Below are positions 44,190-53,299 of a DNA stretch of 64,000 nucleotides, in pieces. The notes beneath the pieces are model-generated. The model ran no database searches. It was not told the origin of the DNA and worked only from the letters and a program-made list of their open reading frames with translations. The number at the start of each line of letters is the position of its first letter. The first letter of the stretch is position 1. The stretch comes from WJMT01 sp964624145 (lineage in GTDB: Bacteria > Acidobacteriota > Aminicenantia > Aminicenantales > Aminicenantaceae). A program made the translations under genes and the position numbers. The stretch is taken from assembly GCA_964624145.1 (NCBI GenBank), contig CAZUXT010000009.1, positions 27,274 through 91,273 on the forward strand, written 5' to 3'.

Positions 44190-45085
44190 AAAAAAGAGTC
44201 ATTTTTATATCGGGCTTGATCCTTGTACTGGTTTCAGCTTCGTGTAAAAGCAAGGAGGCTGAACCAATCAAAGCATCCGGAGTCGTGGACGGAGATGTCA
44301 TAACCGTCAAAACTCTGGTGGGAGGCAGTGCGGATAAAGTAAGCATCAGGGAAGGAGCCAGAGTCAGCAAAGGGGATATCTTGGTTGAAGTCAATTCTGA
44401 AAAGCTTCTGGTCCAAATGCAGGGTTTGGATATCAAGGAAAAACAGCTTCCGGTCAGCAGAAAAAAGTTAGAGAGTAGAAAGGTTTTTTTACGTTCGAAT
44501 CTTGATTATTGGGAAAATCAGGTCCAAAAATTTAAAAGGCTCAATCAAAAAGAATCGATCTCAGAAGATGAAGTAAGAAAAGCTGAACTGAAGTTAGAAG
44601 AAGTCAAAACATCTCTGTTTGAAGTCAACCAAACTTTATCCGAGCTTTCCATCCAATCCGAAAGTATAAAAAATCAAAAGGAACAGTTAATGCTTCAAAT
44701 ACAGGATCATATTGTCACATCTCCTGTTGCAGGAGTCATTCTGGAGAGATTTGTCTCTCAGGGAGAGACCGTTTTTCCGGGCTCAGTAGTGGCAGATGTC
44801 CTTAATCTGGACAGTCTTTTTATTGAGACGTTTTTAGAGGAAAGAGAGATGAGCGGGCTCCTCCTAGGTCAGGAGGTTTCCATTTTATTGGATGGTGAAC
44901 AGACTCCATTCAAAGGTGAGATCATCAACTTTGGAAGGGAAGCTGAATTTTCCCCTAAATATATCATTTCTGAAAAAGAACGAAAATCGCTTCTTTATAA
45001 GGTAAAAATACGTATCAAAGGCCATACGGAAAAATTCAAGCTCGGGATGCCGGTTACGGTCGTCATCAACGGGCCAACAGTATAG
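44186..45085 (+). CDS. HlyD/membrane-fusion adaptor lipoprotein (YbhG-like)
   Basis: A 299-residue periplasmic adaptor. The signal ends in SASC, a lipobox at about residue 20. A biotinyl-lipoyl half (VVDGDVITVKTLVGGSADKV) leads to a long coiled-coil hairpin (about 75-175, KKLESRKVFLRSNLDYWENQ on), the second lipoyl half (VTSPVAGVILERFVSQGETV) and a beta-barrel (LFIETFLEEREM). It should bridge the ABC-2 permeases to the TolC channel. The position between tolC and the ATPase genes matches the E. coli ybhG arrangement. Confidence 0.9.
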   Translation: MKKRVIFISGLILVLVSASCKSKEAEPIKASGVVDGDVITVKTLVGGSADKVSIREGARVSKGDILVEVNSEKLLVQMQGLDIKEKQLPVSRKKLESRKVFLRSNLDYWENQVQKFKRLNQKESISEDEVRKAELKLEEVKTSLFEVNQTLSELSIQSESIKNQKEQLMLQIQDHIVTSPVAGVILERFVSQGETVFPGSVVADVLNLDSLFIETFLEEREMSGLLLGQEVSILLDGEQTPFKGEIINFGREAEFSPKYIISEKERKSLLYKVKIRIKGHTEKFKLGMPVTVVINGPTV

Positions 45086-45087
45086 AC

Positions 45088-45987
45088 ATGCTTGCTGTTA
45101 AAAATCTTTTTAAAGCATTCGGCTCTATCAGGGCGGTTGATGGAGTTTCTTTTTCAGCCCGGAGAGGAAAGATCACCATCATAGCCGGTGCAGACGGAGC
45201 AGGGAAATCAACAATTTTTAAAATCATTCTGGGGCTTATAAGGAAAGACAGAGGAGAAATTTTTATTGATGATTCCCCGATCAACGGAAATTTTTCCAGA
45301 GTGACTGATGTAACAGGATATATGCCGGAGCGCTTCTCTCTTTATACAGACCTTACGGTGGAAGAAAATATGGATTTTTTTGCGGATATCCAGCAGGTTG
45401 AGACAGGAAGGAAAAAGGACTTAAAAAACCGTCTTTTGGAAAGAACTGGAATGCTTCCCTTCAGAAAAAGGCGGGCCGGGGCCTTATCCGGCGGAATGAA
45501 GCAGAAACTAGCTTTATCCACAATTCTGCTGTCTTCTCCGGAAGTGCTGATCTTAGATGAGCCCACCACCGGAGTCGACCCTCTCTCCAGGATAGAATTT
45601 TTTAAAATAATGGATGATTTAAAGAAAGAGGGGAAAACAATCGTTATGGCTACTCCTTATCTTGATGAAGCTGAAAAAGGAGACTTTATCATTTTTATCA
45701 GGAAGGGAAAAAACATAAAGCAGGGGGGCATAAGAGAAATTAAAGATAATTTTCCGGAAAAGATGTTTCGGATTCTTCCGGCAGGAAATATATTCGAAAC
45801 ATTAAAGGAACTCAATTCAAAAAAAGGAATCAGAGCTCATTTCTATATAAGGGGACGTTATATAAAATGCCTGTTCTCCGGGGATTCTGATTTTTTAGCC
45901 AGTATCAAGGCCAAGGAGATCAAGGAAGAGAAGCCTTCACTCGAGGATATATACCTTTATTATGAAAGAGGTGTGAAGGATGATTGA
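45088..45987 (+). CDS. ABC transporter ATPase 1, with LSGGM signature but no H-loop histidine
   Basis: A 299-residue nucleotide-binding subunit matching the N-terminal half of YbhF. Walker A is GADGAGKS near residue 33, the signature LSGGMKQK near 134, and Walker B ILDEPTTG. The H-loop histidine is replaced in MATPYLDEAE. A C-terminal extension of about 70 residues follows the ATPase. Together with the next gene it should form a heterodimer that powers the two ABC-2 permeases. The 2-base gap to the adaptor gene and 8-base overlap with the second ATPase show one operon. Confidence 0.9.
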   Translation: MLAVKNLFKAFGSIRAVDGVSFSARRGKITIIAGADGAGKSTIFKIILGLIRKDRGEIFIDDSPINGNFSRVTDVTGYMPERFSLYTDLTVEENMDFFADIQQVETGRKKDLKNRLLERTGMLPFRKRRAGALSGGMKQKLALSTILLSSPEVLILDEPTTGVDPLSRIEFFKIMDDLKKEGKTIVMATPYLDEAEKGDFIIFIRKGKNIKQGGIREIKDNFPEKMFRILPAGNIFETLKELNSKKGIRAHFYIRGRYIKCLFSGDSDFLASIKAKEIKEEKPSLEDIYLYYERGVKDD

Positions 45988-46744
45988 ACGCAGCGAAGAC
46001 TCCATGGGGAATAAGAATGATATGATTGTTGCCAGGCAGCTCACGAAGAGATTCGGACGTTTTACGGCTGTAGATGCTGTGGACTTTCATATCAAAAAGG
46101 GGGAAATCTTGGGTTTTTTAGGGCCTAACGGCGCAGGAAAGACCACGACCATTAAAATGATGACAGGACTCCTGCGCATAACATCCGGAAATGTCTGGGT
46201 GAAGGGTTACGAAGTGACAAAAAATCTCAAACGGATCAAGAAATTCATCGGGTATATGTCCCAGAAATTTTCCCTTTATCCATTATTGAATGCTTATGAA
46301 AATATTGAGTTTTGCGGAGGTGTTTCAGGAGTTCCCAGAAAGATCATAAAAGAAAAAAAAGAATTGATCACAGAAGAAATTCCACGGGAAATACTCACTC
46401 AAAGAGTCAAAGATATCCCTCCGGGAATAAGACAGCGCGTGGCCCTTTTTTCATGCCTTATTTCAGATCCGGAGATCATTCTTCTTGATGAGCCCACTTC
46501 CGGAGTGGACCCGGAAGTGAGAAGAGAGTTCTGGGTAAAAATTTATGACCTGAAGAAAAAAGGCAAAACCATACTTGTGACCACGCATAACCTGGATGAG
46601 GCGGAGTATGCGGACCGGATACTCATCATCCATAAAGGAAGGATCGTGCTTGAGGGAGAACCTTCTGAATTGATGAGGGCTGAAAAAACCGAATCCATGG
46701 AAAGACTTTTCAGGGAAGCAGTGACAGACCATGAAACGAACTAA
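45980..46744 (+). CDS. ABC transporter ATPase 2, with degenerate signature motif
   Basis: A 254-residue nucleotide-binding subunit matching the C-terminal half of YbhF. Walker A GPNGAGKTTT is canonical (about 49-58), Walker B is LLDEPTSG, and the H-loop histidine is present in TTHNLDEAE. The signature LSGGQ is replaced by PPGIRQ. In a heterodimer with ATPase 1, this Walker A would meet the intact LSGGM of its partner, giving one consensus and one degenerate ATP site. The start ATG 45980 overlaps the previous gene; a further ATG at 46004 is possible. It overlaps the first permease gene by 14 bases. Confidence 0.9.
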   Translation: MIERSEDSMGNKNDMIVARQLTKRFGRFTAVDAVDFHIKKGEILGFLGPNGAGKTTTIKMMTGLLRITSGNVWVKGYEVTKNLKRIKKFIGYMSQKFSLYPLLNAYENIEFCGGVSGVPRKIIKEKKELITEEIPREILTQRVKDIPPGIRQRVALFSCLISDPEIILLDEPTSGVDPEVRREFWVKIYDLKKKGKTILVTTHNLDEAEYADRILIIHKGRIVLEGEPSELMRAEKTESMERLFREAVTDHETN

Positions 46745-47855
46745 AGCGGTTATACTTAAAGAGGTTTATCACATATTGAGAGACCCTAAAAGTCTGGTCA
46801 TCCTTTTTTTGCTTCCTATCATTATGATCCTCATATTCGGATACTCTCTTTCGTTTGACTTAGAGAACATAGAGACCGTGATCATTGATTATTCTCAAAG
46901 CGAGCTTTCAAGGTCACTTGTACGGGAGTTTTCCAATAACCGTTATTATTCCGTAACCCGGATGGTCAGAGGAAAGCAAGGCCAGGATCCTGAGGAAACC
47001 GCTGAAGAAATGCTTAAATCCGGAAGTATCAAACAGTTCATCATCATCCCTCATGACTTCTCGGACCGGATAACAAAGAATCAAACATCAAATTTGGGTG
47101 TTGTCATAGACGGAAGTGATTCCAACATCGCCAACATAGTCCATCAGTACAACGAAATGCTGTTTTATGATTTTATTTCAGAACTAAAGGACATAAAAGA
47201 CATTCTTAAAATAAGCACAAAACTGTATTTCAATCCTGAAAATAAAAGCGCCTTTTATATCATTCCCGGGCTTGTGGCGGTGATAATGATTATGATATCC
47301 GCGCTTCTGACGTCCTTGAGCGTTGCCAGAGAGAAAGAGACGGGCTCTATTGAACTTCTCTTTATATCACCCTTGAAGTCCCATGAGATCGTACTCGGAA
47401 AAACGACCCCTTATGTGCTCATTGCTTTACTGGAAGGGGCTGTGATCCTTACTTTTGCCCGCACCGTATTTCATATACCTTTTAGGGGAAACCTGTTGAT
47501 ACTGCTGGTTTTTTCTCTCCTTTATATTGTGACCGGACTTTCCCTAGGCATTACCATCTCCACAATGGCATCGACCCAGAAGGTCGCCATGATTGCCGCG
47601 CTTCTTATCACCCTGCTTCCTTCCATCCTTCTTTCCGGATTTATTTTTCCTCTTGATTCGCTGTCATCTATACTGAGAGCCTTTTCTTATATTGTTCCGG
47701 CAACTTATTTTCTGGAAGTTATAAGGGGAGTGATTCTTAAAGGATCGGCCATGAAATATTTTGCGTTTCAAGGCCTGATGCTTTTAGGCTTCAGTCTGTT
47801 GTTTTTGGCTATCGCCTCTGTTAAATTCAGTCAACAAAGAAAGGCACGGAAATGA
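46731..47855 (+). CDS. ABC-2 type permease 1 (YbhS-like)
   Basis: A 374-residue ABC-2 membrane subunit: one N-terminal helix (about 22-42, LVILFLLPIIMILIFGYSLS), a large periplasmic domain (about 45-175), and five further helices. The cytoplasmic-loop motif SLSVAREKETGSIELLFISP, with the Glu-rich coupling helix, is typical of the DrrB/YbhS group. It pairs with the next permease. Substrates of relatives include drugs, dyes and glycolipids, but none can be named here. Confidence 0.92.
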   Translation: MKRTKAVILKEVYHILRDPKSLVILFLLPIIMILIFGYSLSFDLENIETVIIDYSQSELSRSLVREFSNNRYYSVTRMVRGKQGQDPEETAEEMLKSGSIKQFIIIPHDFSDRITKNQTSNLGVVIDGSDSNIANIVHQYNEMLFYDFISELKDIKDILKISTKLYFNPENKSAFYIIPGLVAVIMIMISALLTSLSVAREKETGSIELLFISPLKSHEIVLGKTTPYVLIALLEGAVILTFARTVFHIPFRGNLLILLVFSLLYIVTGLSLGITISTMASTQKVAMIAALLITLLPSILLSGFIFPLDSLSSILRAFSYIVPATYFLEVIRGVILKGSAMKYFAFQGLMLLGFSLLFLAIASVKFSQQRKARK

Positions 47856-48955
47856 GAGTCTTTTATCTTTTCAAAAAAGAGCTGATAGAGATCTTGAGAC
47901 AAAGGGAAATGCTTGTTCTGATATTTATCGCTCCCATTCTTCAGACTATTGTCCTTGGTTATGTGGTCACCACTGATGTGAAAAACATTCCTGTGCAGGT
48001 TGTCAATCTTTCAGAGAGCAGGGCTGCCTTCAGAATCGTGAACCGTATCAATCATTCATCGCTCTTTGATGTGAGAAAAGTCTCTCGCTCTCCGGAAGAT
48101 GCGGTTTCCATTTTCAAGAAAGGCGCATCCAAAGCCATTATTGTTTTACGGGACAGCTTTGAAGCAGGGAACAGGAACATCCGTTACCCGGAGGTCCAGA
48201 TTCTCATGGACGGCATCGATGCCAATACGGCCGGTATCGCAGCCGGATATTTTAATGGAATAGTCAGGCATTATATAATGACGGATATCAAACAAAAAGG
48301 TTTTCAGCTCCCATTGGAGAGCCAAATGGTCATACGGTTCAATCCTGATTTGGAAAGCATCAATTATATGGGGCCGGGGATTGTGGCCCTTCTTCTCACC
48401 ATGATTTCCGTGTTTTTGACTTCCATAGGGATTGTAAGGGAAAAGGAACAGCAAACCATGGAAACTCTTTTGATTTCCAGGCTGACCCCCATAGAGATCT
48501 TTATCGGCAAAGCGCTTCCTATGGCTCTGTTGGGCCTTATAGAGATGGGAATAGGGATTGTGGTGGTCATTCTGGTTTTTGGCATACAAATAAGGGGAAG
48601 TATTTTGTATCTTTTCATTGCAGCCGTGATTTTTTTATTCGCTACTCTTTCCTATGCTCTTCTCATATCAACTCTGTGCACCAGCCAGCAGCAGGCGCTG
48701 TTTTTTTCATGGTTTTCCCTGGTTACGTTTCTTCTTCTTTCCGGGCTTTTCACTCCGATTGAGAATATTCCGCGAGCTTTCCGGTGGCTTGCGGATATAA
48801 ATCCCCTTAGATATTTGATCCGGATTATCAGGGAGTTGTTCTTAAAGGGAAATGATATTACTTATTTTACAAAAGACCTCTTGATCATGACAGGGATCAC
48901 GGTTGTTATTTTGTCTCTGTCTCTTGTTAACTTTAAGCGCATGGTCTCTAAATGA
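47852..48955 (+). CDS. ABC-2 type permease 2 (YbhR-like)
   Basis: A 367-residue ABC-2 membrane subunit with the same topology as permease 1: an N-terminal helix, a periplasmic domain of about 130 residues, and five C-terminal helices. The coupling motif SIGIVREKEQQTMETLLISR is present. The four-base overlap with permease 1 indicates coordinated synthesis of a heterodimer. It ends the efflux operon, and the FlK-like thioesterase gene converges on it with a 13-base gap. Confidence 0.92.
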   Translation: MRVFYLFKKELIEILRQREMLVLIFIAPILQTIVLGYVVTTDVKNIPVQVVNLSESRAAFRIVNRINHSSLFDVRKVSRSPEDAVSIFKKGASKAIIVLRDSFEAGNRNIRYPEVQILMDGIDANTAGIAAGYFNGIVRHYIMTDIKQKGFQLPLESQMVIRFNPDLESINYMGPGIVALLLTMISVFLTSIGIVREKEQQTMETLLISRLTPIEIFIGKALPMALLGLIEMGIGIVVVILVFGIQIRGSILYLFIAAVIFLFATLSYALLISTLCTSQQQALFFSWFSLVTFLLLSGLFTPIENIPRAFRWLADINPLRYLIRIIRELFLKGNDITYFTKDLLIMTGITVVILSLSLVNFKRMVSK

Positions 48956-48968
48956 CCAGGATTAGAAT

Positions 48969-49364
48969 TTACTTTTGTTTGAGCTTGGAGAGGAATTTTT
49001 CCAGGTTTATGATATGCCTTTTATGAGAGCCCTGTCCGATGAGTCCGCGGCTGTCATAGGCATTGACCTGGAAGAGAAGAGAGCGGTCTTTTTTGTCCAA
49101 AAGCAGGGCTTCTGCAAAGACTTCTTCACCTGAAGGAGTAGGCCTCAGATGTTCCACATTCACTTTGGTTCCAACGGTTGTCCAGCCTTCAGGCAGATAG
49201 GATTGGACTGCCTCAAGAGCCGTGTTTTCCATCAGCGCGATCATCATGGGTGTTGCCAGAACCTCCACACTGCCCGAGCCTAAAAACTTGGCCGTGTGCT
49301 CTTTTCCGACTATGAATGATTGTCTTGCTGATATATTGTCAGGTATTTGAAATTCCATGGTCAT
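48969..49364 (-). CDS. FlK-like hotdog thioesterase
   Basis: A 131-residue single-hotdog protein of the fluoroacetyl-CoA thioesterase-like family. The known FlK triad Thr-Glu-His is spaced 8 and 26 residues apart. Here Thr in LATPMMIALME, Glu eight residues later and His in VNVEHLRPTP another 26 later give the same spacing. Related proteins hydrolyse small acyl-CoAs or just protect CoA pools; fluoroacetate itself is an unlikely natural substrate. The second ATG (49358) has better spacing from GGAG than the first. It follows the symporter gene by 32 bases and is probably co-transcribed. Confidence 0.85.
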   Translation of the reverse strand: MTMEFQIPDNISARQSFIVGKEHTAKFLGSGSVEVLATPMMIALMENTALEAVQSYLPEGWTTVGTKVNVEHLRPTPSGEEVFAEALLLDKKDRSLLFQVNAYDSRGLIGQGSHKRHIINLEKFLSKLKQK

Positions 49365-49396
49365 ATCTCCGATCTTGTACTATTCATGAAAAAATT

Positions 49397-51514
49397 TTAT
49401 CCAATGGATATAACAAGCCACAGCAGAAAAATAATCACACCCACCAGGACCCAGCTCCCCCAAAAACCCAAATAATCCATTTTAGTGAATTTCAAAATTT
49501 CCCAGTTTGATCCCGGCCATATTTTCTGTTTTTCGAATTTTTCCGGATTTCTGTATGACTCTTTCACAGCTTTTTTATCCAGTTCCGGTGTTTTTTGCAC
49601 CGGAGTGTGAAGTCTGGCGTAAAAGCGGTTCAAGTATTTTGATGGAACAGGTTTTGTCAGGAAAGAAAGGATGAAGAGAAGAACAAATGGAAAAGCCGCA
49701 TCAAAAAAGAACCTTACGGCCACTAATTGAGCTTTGCGGAAATGGGAAAAATCGATTCCGCAGAGACTCATCACCCAGATTTCTGCATGAAACCTGCCCA
49801 GTCCCAGTTTTGGGGAATCAGGGTCATTGGGATCCGAACGGACGATGTCTTCGAAGAATATTCCGGTCGGTTCAATAAAATGGGATTTTGATATTTTTTG
49901 CCCGACCTTTTCAGCCCTTCCTTTTTCCACATCTTCATTCAGAGCCGCGGTTTTCACTGTTATGACCTGTGCCTTGGTCTCTTTAAGAAAGGGCTCATAA
50001 CGGCGGGCCCAGTTCATGGATTGAAAGAGATTGGGCAGAACCGCGTATATGACAACACAGAGGAACACCTGGGTGATGACCGCTATTTTGGTAAGCTTTC
50101 TCCATACGAATCCGAGCCATATGGCTGCTCCGTATATGGCAGGAATGGATATCATATACTTGAAGAGAACCAGAAGATTGTCAACGAACAGAGCCACCCA
50201 GATGCTTCCCAGAAGAATAAAAGCTATGAAGAGTTTGCTTATGACGAGATAGTGTTTTTCGGATTTATGTGGTGTCAGCGGCTGATAGAGGTTCCTGATA
50301 AAAAGCGCTGCATAAGAGACAGAGCTGGCGTCCAGGGTGGACATATTCGCAGCCAGGATTCCTATGAGCATCAATCCCACAGCTCCTGGAAAAAGAAGAT
50401 CTTTGGTCATAAATCCCCATATAAGATCCGGGTCGTGGATCTTTCCTGCGTAAAGACCGATGGCCAGGAGTCCGGCCAGAGCCCAGAATATCATGATGAA
50501 TCTTTTGAGAAACATCCCCCCGATCATTCCGATACGAGCCGTGTTTTCGTCTTTGGCGGATCCGGCTGTGGCCATGCCCGGGGCTACGGCAATAATCGAG
50601 ACAAGGTTTGCAAGCACCATGGCCAGGATTGTGTACCAGGCATATTCGCTCATGGTTACGGAACCGAAAAGTTCGAACATATAATCCGGCACTGAGGCGT
50701 GAAGCCCTGAAAATCCTCCGATTTTGCTCAATCCGATGGGTATCAGAATTATGGAGAACGTTACGATCAGAACTCCTTGCAGGGCATCTGTGATAGCAGC
50801 GGCCCTGAATCCTCCGAGCATTGTGTAAATTCCCACTATAAGGGCATAAGCAAAGTAAAATACAATCGGGTCCACATAGGATACGAACGAATGAAGTTCG
50901 CCCCGCTTGTTTTTTTCATTCAGAACCTCATATCTTGCCTGATTTCCCGGAGTGAGCCCTTCATCGAATCCGGACTTCAATTCCTGGTATTCCTTGAACT
51001 CCTGTATGCTTATCTGCTCGGCCCGAGTGCATTTTTCTATGGGCTTGGGTGTCATGGCCATCATTGTTTTCCCAGCCACCATATATCCGACTCCGCCTCC
51101 GAGAAAAGCCATTATAAGAATGAATACAGCATAGCTTCCCCCTAGAAATTTACTTTTGAACCGTTCCGTGAAAAAGTCTCCTATGGTAGTGAGCCTGATG
51201 CGGCGGAAAAAACAGGTGCTGAACCAGTAGAAAGGAGTGAGGAAGAGGACCAGATACTGTATCCACATGCCGCCGATTCCCTGGCGGTAGATCTCTCTTG
51301 ATACAGCAACGGCCTGGTCAGCATTTGTTGAGTTTCCAAAATTCAGGAAAAACTGATAGAACTTACCGAGCTTGCGTCCGGCAAGATAGAAGTCTCCGGT
51401 GCTTTTTGTGGCTTCCCCGGCTTTTTTACCCAGCCAGAGGATGACCACTATGTACAGGAGTATGAGAGAGATGTCTATGATATGGAGGCCGAACACATGC
51501 ATTTTAAGAATCAT
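49397..51514 (-). CDS. Sodium:solute symporter (SSS family), long form
   Basis: A 705-residue inner-membrane transporter with about 13-14 helices. The opening DISLILLYIVVILWLGKKAG and DFYLAGRKLGKF, then LTTIGDFFTERF, are SSS-family landmarks. A hydrophilic insert of about 55 residues (AEQISIQEFKEYQELK onward) sits between helices 4 and 5, and a long loop of about 80 residues precedes the last helices, both longer than in typical members. Substrate could be a sugar, amino acid or short-chain acid; the divergent glycosidase gene makes a sugar plausible. It is first in a unit with the FlK-like gene. Confidence 0.88.
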   Translation of the reverse strand: MILKMHVFGLHIIDISLILLYIVVILWLGKKAGEATKSTGDFYLAGRKLGKFYQFFLNFGNSTNADQAVAVSREIYRQGIGGMWIQYLVLFLTPFYWFSTCFFRRIRLTTIGDFFTERFKSKFLGGSYAVFILIMAFLGGGVGYMVAGKTMMAMTPKPIEKCTRAEQISIQEFKEYQELKSGFDEGLTPGNQARYEVLNEKNKRGELHSFVSYVDPIVFYFAYALIVGIYTMLGGFRAAAITDALQGVLIVTFSIILIPIGLSKIGGFSGLHASVPDYMFELFGSVTMSEYAWYTILAMVLANLVSIIAVAPGMATAGSAKDENTARIGMIGGMFLKRFIMIFWALAGLLAIGLYAGKIHDPDLIWGFMTKDLLFPGAVGLMLIGILAANMSTLDASSVSYAALFIRNLYQPLTPHKSEKHYLVISKLFIAFILLGSIWVALFVDNLLVLFKYMISIPAIYGAAIWLGFVWRKLTKIAVITQVFLCVVIYAVLPNLFQSMNWARRYEPFLKETKAQVITVKTAALNEDVEKGRAEKVGQKISKSHFIEPTGIFFEDIVRSDPNDPDSPKLGLGRFHAEIWVMSLCGIDFSHFRKAQLVAVRFFFDAAFPFVLLFILSFLTKPVPSKYLNRFYARLHTPVQKTPELDKKAVKESYRNPEKFEKQKIWPGSNWEILKFTKMDYLGFWGSWVLVGVIIFLLWLVISIG

Positions 51515-51565
51515 TTTTACCAGAAACAGGTGTTGTTGTCGAATATTTCTTTAAAAAATATACCA

Positions 51566-51594
51566 TTGACCGGAAGCAGCGGCTCTGGTATAAG
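51566..51594 (+). promoter_or_regulatory. Promoter of the glycosidase gene, with very short leader
   Basis: TTGACC (51566-51571), 17 bases, TATAAG (51589-51594). The transcript should begin near 51601, only about eight bases before ATG 51609, so the mRNA may be nearly leaderless. Confidence 0.5.
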
Positions 51595-51608
51595 CCTTAG
51601 TGAGGGCC

Positions 51609-53207
51609 ATGGAAGGAAAAGAGATACAAATAAAAACCGGAAGGAGAGAATTCGATGAATTCTATCCGTTGATCCGTTCTTTTTTGAAAAAAGCCAGAAT
51701 GGATATGGTGATAGACGGAGAAAAAATAACCGGATACCGCACCCCGGACACACATTCCCTTTGGATAAGGGATTTCAGCGACATGCTGAGGGCTGTTAAA
51801 TATTTTGAGACAGACCTTAAAAGCGCGGTGCAGCATTTTGCTGACACCCAGTCAAAAAGCGGCCGCATCTTTGACTATGTCACTGTTTTTCCGGAGAAGC
51901 TTCCGTGCGAGAAGGAGAACTGGACTAAATACGTGCGGGTGCCCGTGGAAGCAGACGTGGAGTACAGGTTCATAAAAGCGGTTTTTTTGGCGTGGCAGGC
52001 GGACGGAGATGACAGGTGGCTGGAACAGATTTATCCTTCCATGGAAAAAGCCCTCTTTTATGTGCTCCGGCATCCGTGGCGGTGGGATCGAAAACACGAT
52101 CTTGTGAAAAGAGCGTACACCATAGATACCTGGGATTTTGCTTATTCCGCAGGAGCGCATGACTGGCTTCAGTTTCAAATCAATGACCGCACTTTTTGGG
52201 GGATCATGCACGGGGACAACAGCGGTTATTATGAGGCTTTTTCCCTCATGGCTTTCATCAACCGTTACTTTGGAAGAGATAAAGAGGCGGATAAATGGGA
52301 GGAAAAGGCTCGGCATATCAGAAAAAATATGAACGAATTGTGCTGGAACGGGAGATTCTACACGCATTTTGTTAAGCTGACGCCTGTCGAAATAGAGGGT
52401 GTCGATGAAGAAAAACAGCTGAGCCTGAGCAATCCGGTGGATATAAACAGGGGAGCTGCGGATCACAAAAAAGCCGTATCCATCATTAAAGAGTATCTGG
52501 AGCGCCGCCGGCAGACCAGCGCTTTTTCAGAATGGTTCTCCATTGACCCTCCTTTTCCCGACGGGGTGTTCGGCGATGAAAAACTCAAGGCCGGGGCTTA
52601 TGTCAACGGCGGGATCATGCCCCTGGTCGGGGGTGAGCTTTCAAAAGCAGCTTTTGAGAACGGATTCGAACGCTATGGAGTGGATATATTGAAGAGATAT
52701 TTTAATATGATATCGTCTACAGGGGAAAGCTATCTGTGGTATTTTCCGGATGGCTCTCCTTCCACAAAAGAGGCGAGCACCAGCCCCGAGGCTTCATCTT
52801 CTGATGCCTGGGGTTCGAGCGCCATGCTGTATGCTTTTATAGAGGGATTGTGCGGAATAGGGGACACATCAAAACTTTTTAACTCGGTGCGGATCTCCCC
52901 CAGGTGGGCGGCTGCCGGAGTGGATAAGGCAGAAGTGCGTGCTGCGTATGCGGCTTCAGGGAAGTCTGTCGGATACACCTACAGACAGCGGGAAGACCGG
53001 ATTTCAATGGATGTCCACTGTCCCGGAGGAAAGGTTATTTTTCATGTTCTTCTGCCGGAAAAGAGAAAGACAAAAGCCGTAGAGGAGGACGGACATCTTC
53101 TTGATTATAAAGAAACTACAGTGGAGAAAAGCTGTTATGCGGATTTTTATGTCAAAAAGAAAAAAAAGATTTCCGTTAAAATCACCTTGACAGAGAAGAG
53201 TTTCTAA
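51609..53207 (+). CDS. Cytoplasmic six-hairpin glycosidase (GH63/amylo-alpha-1,6-glucosidase-like)
   Basis: A 532-residue (alpha/alpha)6-barrel protein with no signal peptide. The segment YRTPDTHSLWIRDFSDMLRA places an arginine-aspartate pair as in inverting six-hairpin glycosidases, and AYTIDTWDFAYSAGAHDWLQ and HGDNSGYYEAFSLMAFINRY form further barrel helices with conserved acidic and aromatic residues. A late EASTSPEASSSDAWGSSAML segment is also typical. A C-terminal beta-domain (about 440-530) follows. It probably acts on imported oligosaccharides. ATG 51609 is chosen over the GTG at 51600, which overlaps the predicted transcript start. It is divergent from the SSS symporter, which may supply its substrate. 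Confidence 0.8.
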   Translation: MEGKEIQIKTGRREFDEFYPLIRSFLKKARMDMVIDGEKITGYRTPDTHSLWIRDFSDMLRAVKYFETDLKSAVQHFADTQSKSGRIFDYVTVFPEKLPCEKENWTKYVRVPVEADVEYRFIKAVFLAWQADGDDRWLEQIYPSMEKALFYVLRHPWRWDRKHDLVKRAYTIDTWDFAYSAGAHDWLQFQINDRTFWGIMHGDNSGYYEAFSLMAFINRYFGRDKEADKWEEKARHIRKNMNELCWNGRFYTHFVKLTPVEIEGVDEEKQLSLSNPVDINRGAADHKKAVSIIKEYLERRRQTSAFSEWFSIDPPFPDGVFGDEKLKAGAYVNGGIMPLVGGELSKAAFENGFERYGVDILKRYFNMISSTGESYLWYFPDGSPSTKEASTSPEASSSDAWGSSAMLYAFIEGLCGIGDTSKLFNSVRISPRWAAAGVDKAEVRAAYAASGKSVGYTYRQREDRISMDVHCPGGKVIFHVLLPEKRKTKAVEEDGHLLDYKETTVEKSCYADFYVKKKKKISVKITLTEKSF

Positions 53208-53240
53208 ATAACAAGATATTCCTTTTAATGGTGATTTTTA

Positions 53241-53270
53241 TTGACCTGTAAATTCATTCTGTACTATCAT
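53241..53270 (+). promoter_or_regulatory. Promoter of the second TPR kinase gene
   Basis: TTGACC (53241-53246), 18 bases and TATCAT (53265-53270). The transcript would begin near 53277, with GGGAG (53287-53291) eight bases before ATG 53300. Confidence 0.55.
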
Positions 53271-53299
53271 TAGTATAAATCCATTCGGGAGTGTCCATT

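Noticed and set aside
49898..50695. 265-codon antisense frame across the SSS symporter
   Set aside because: It lies wholly inside the symporter gene and lacks family features; the open frame follows from the transporter's codon use.
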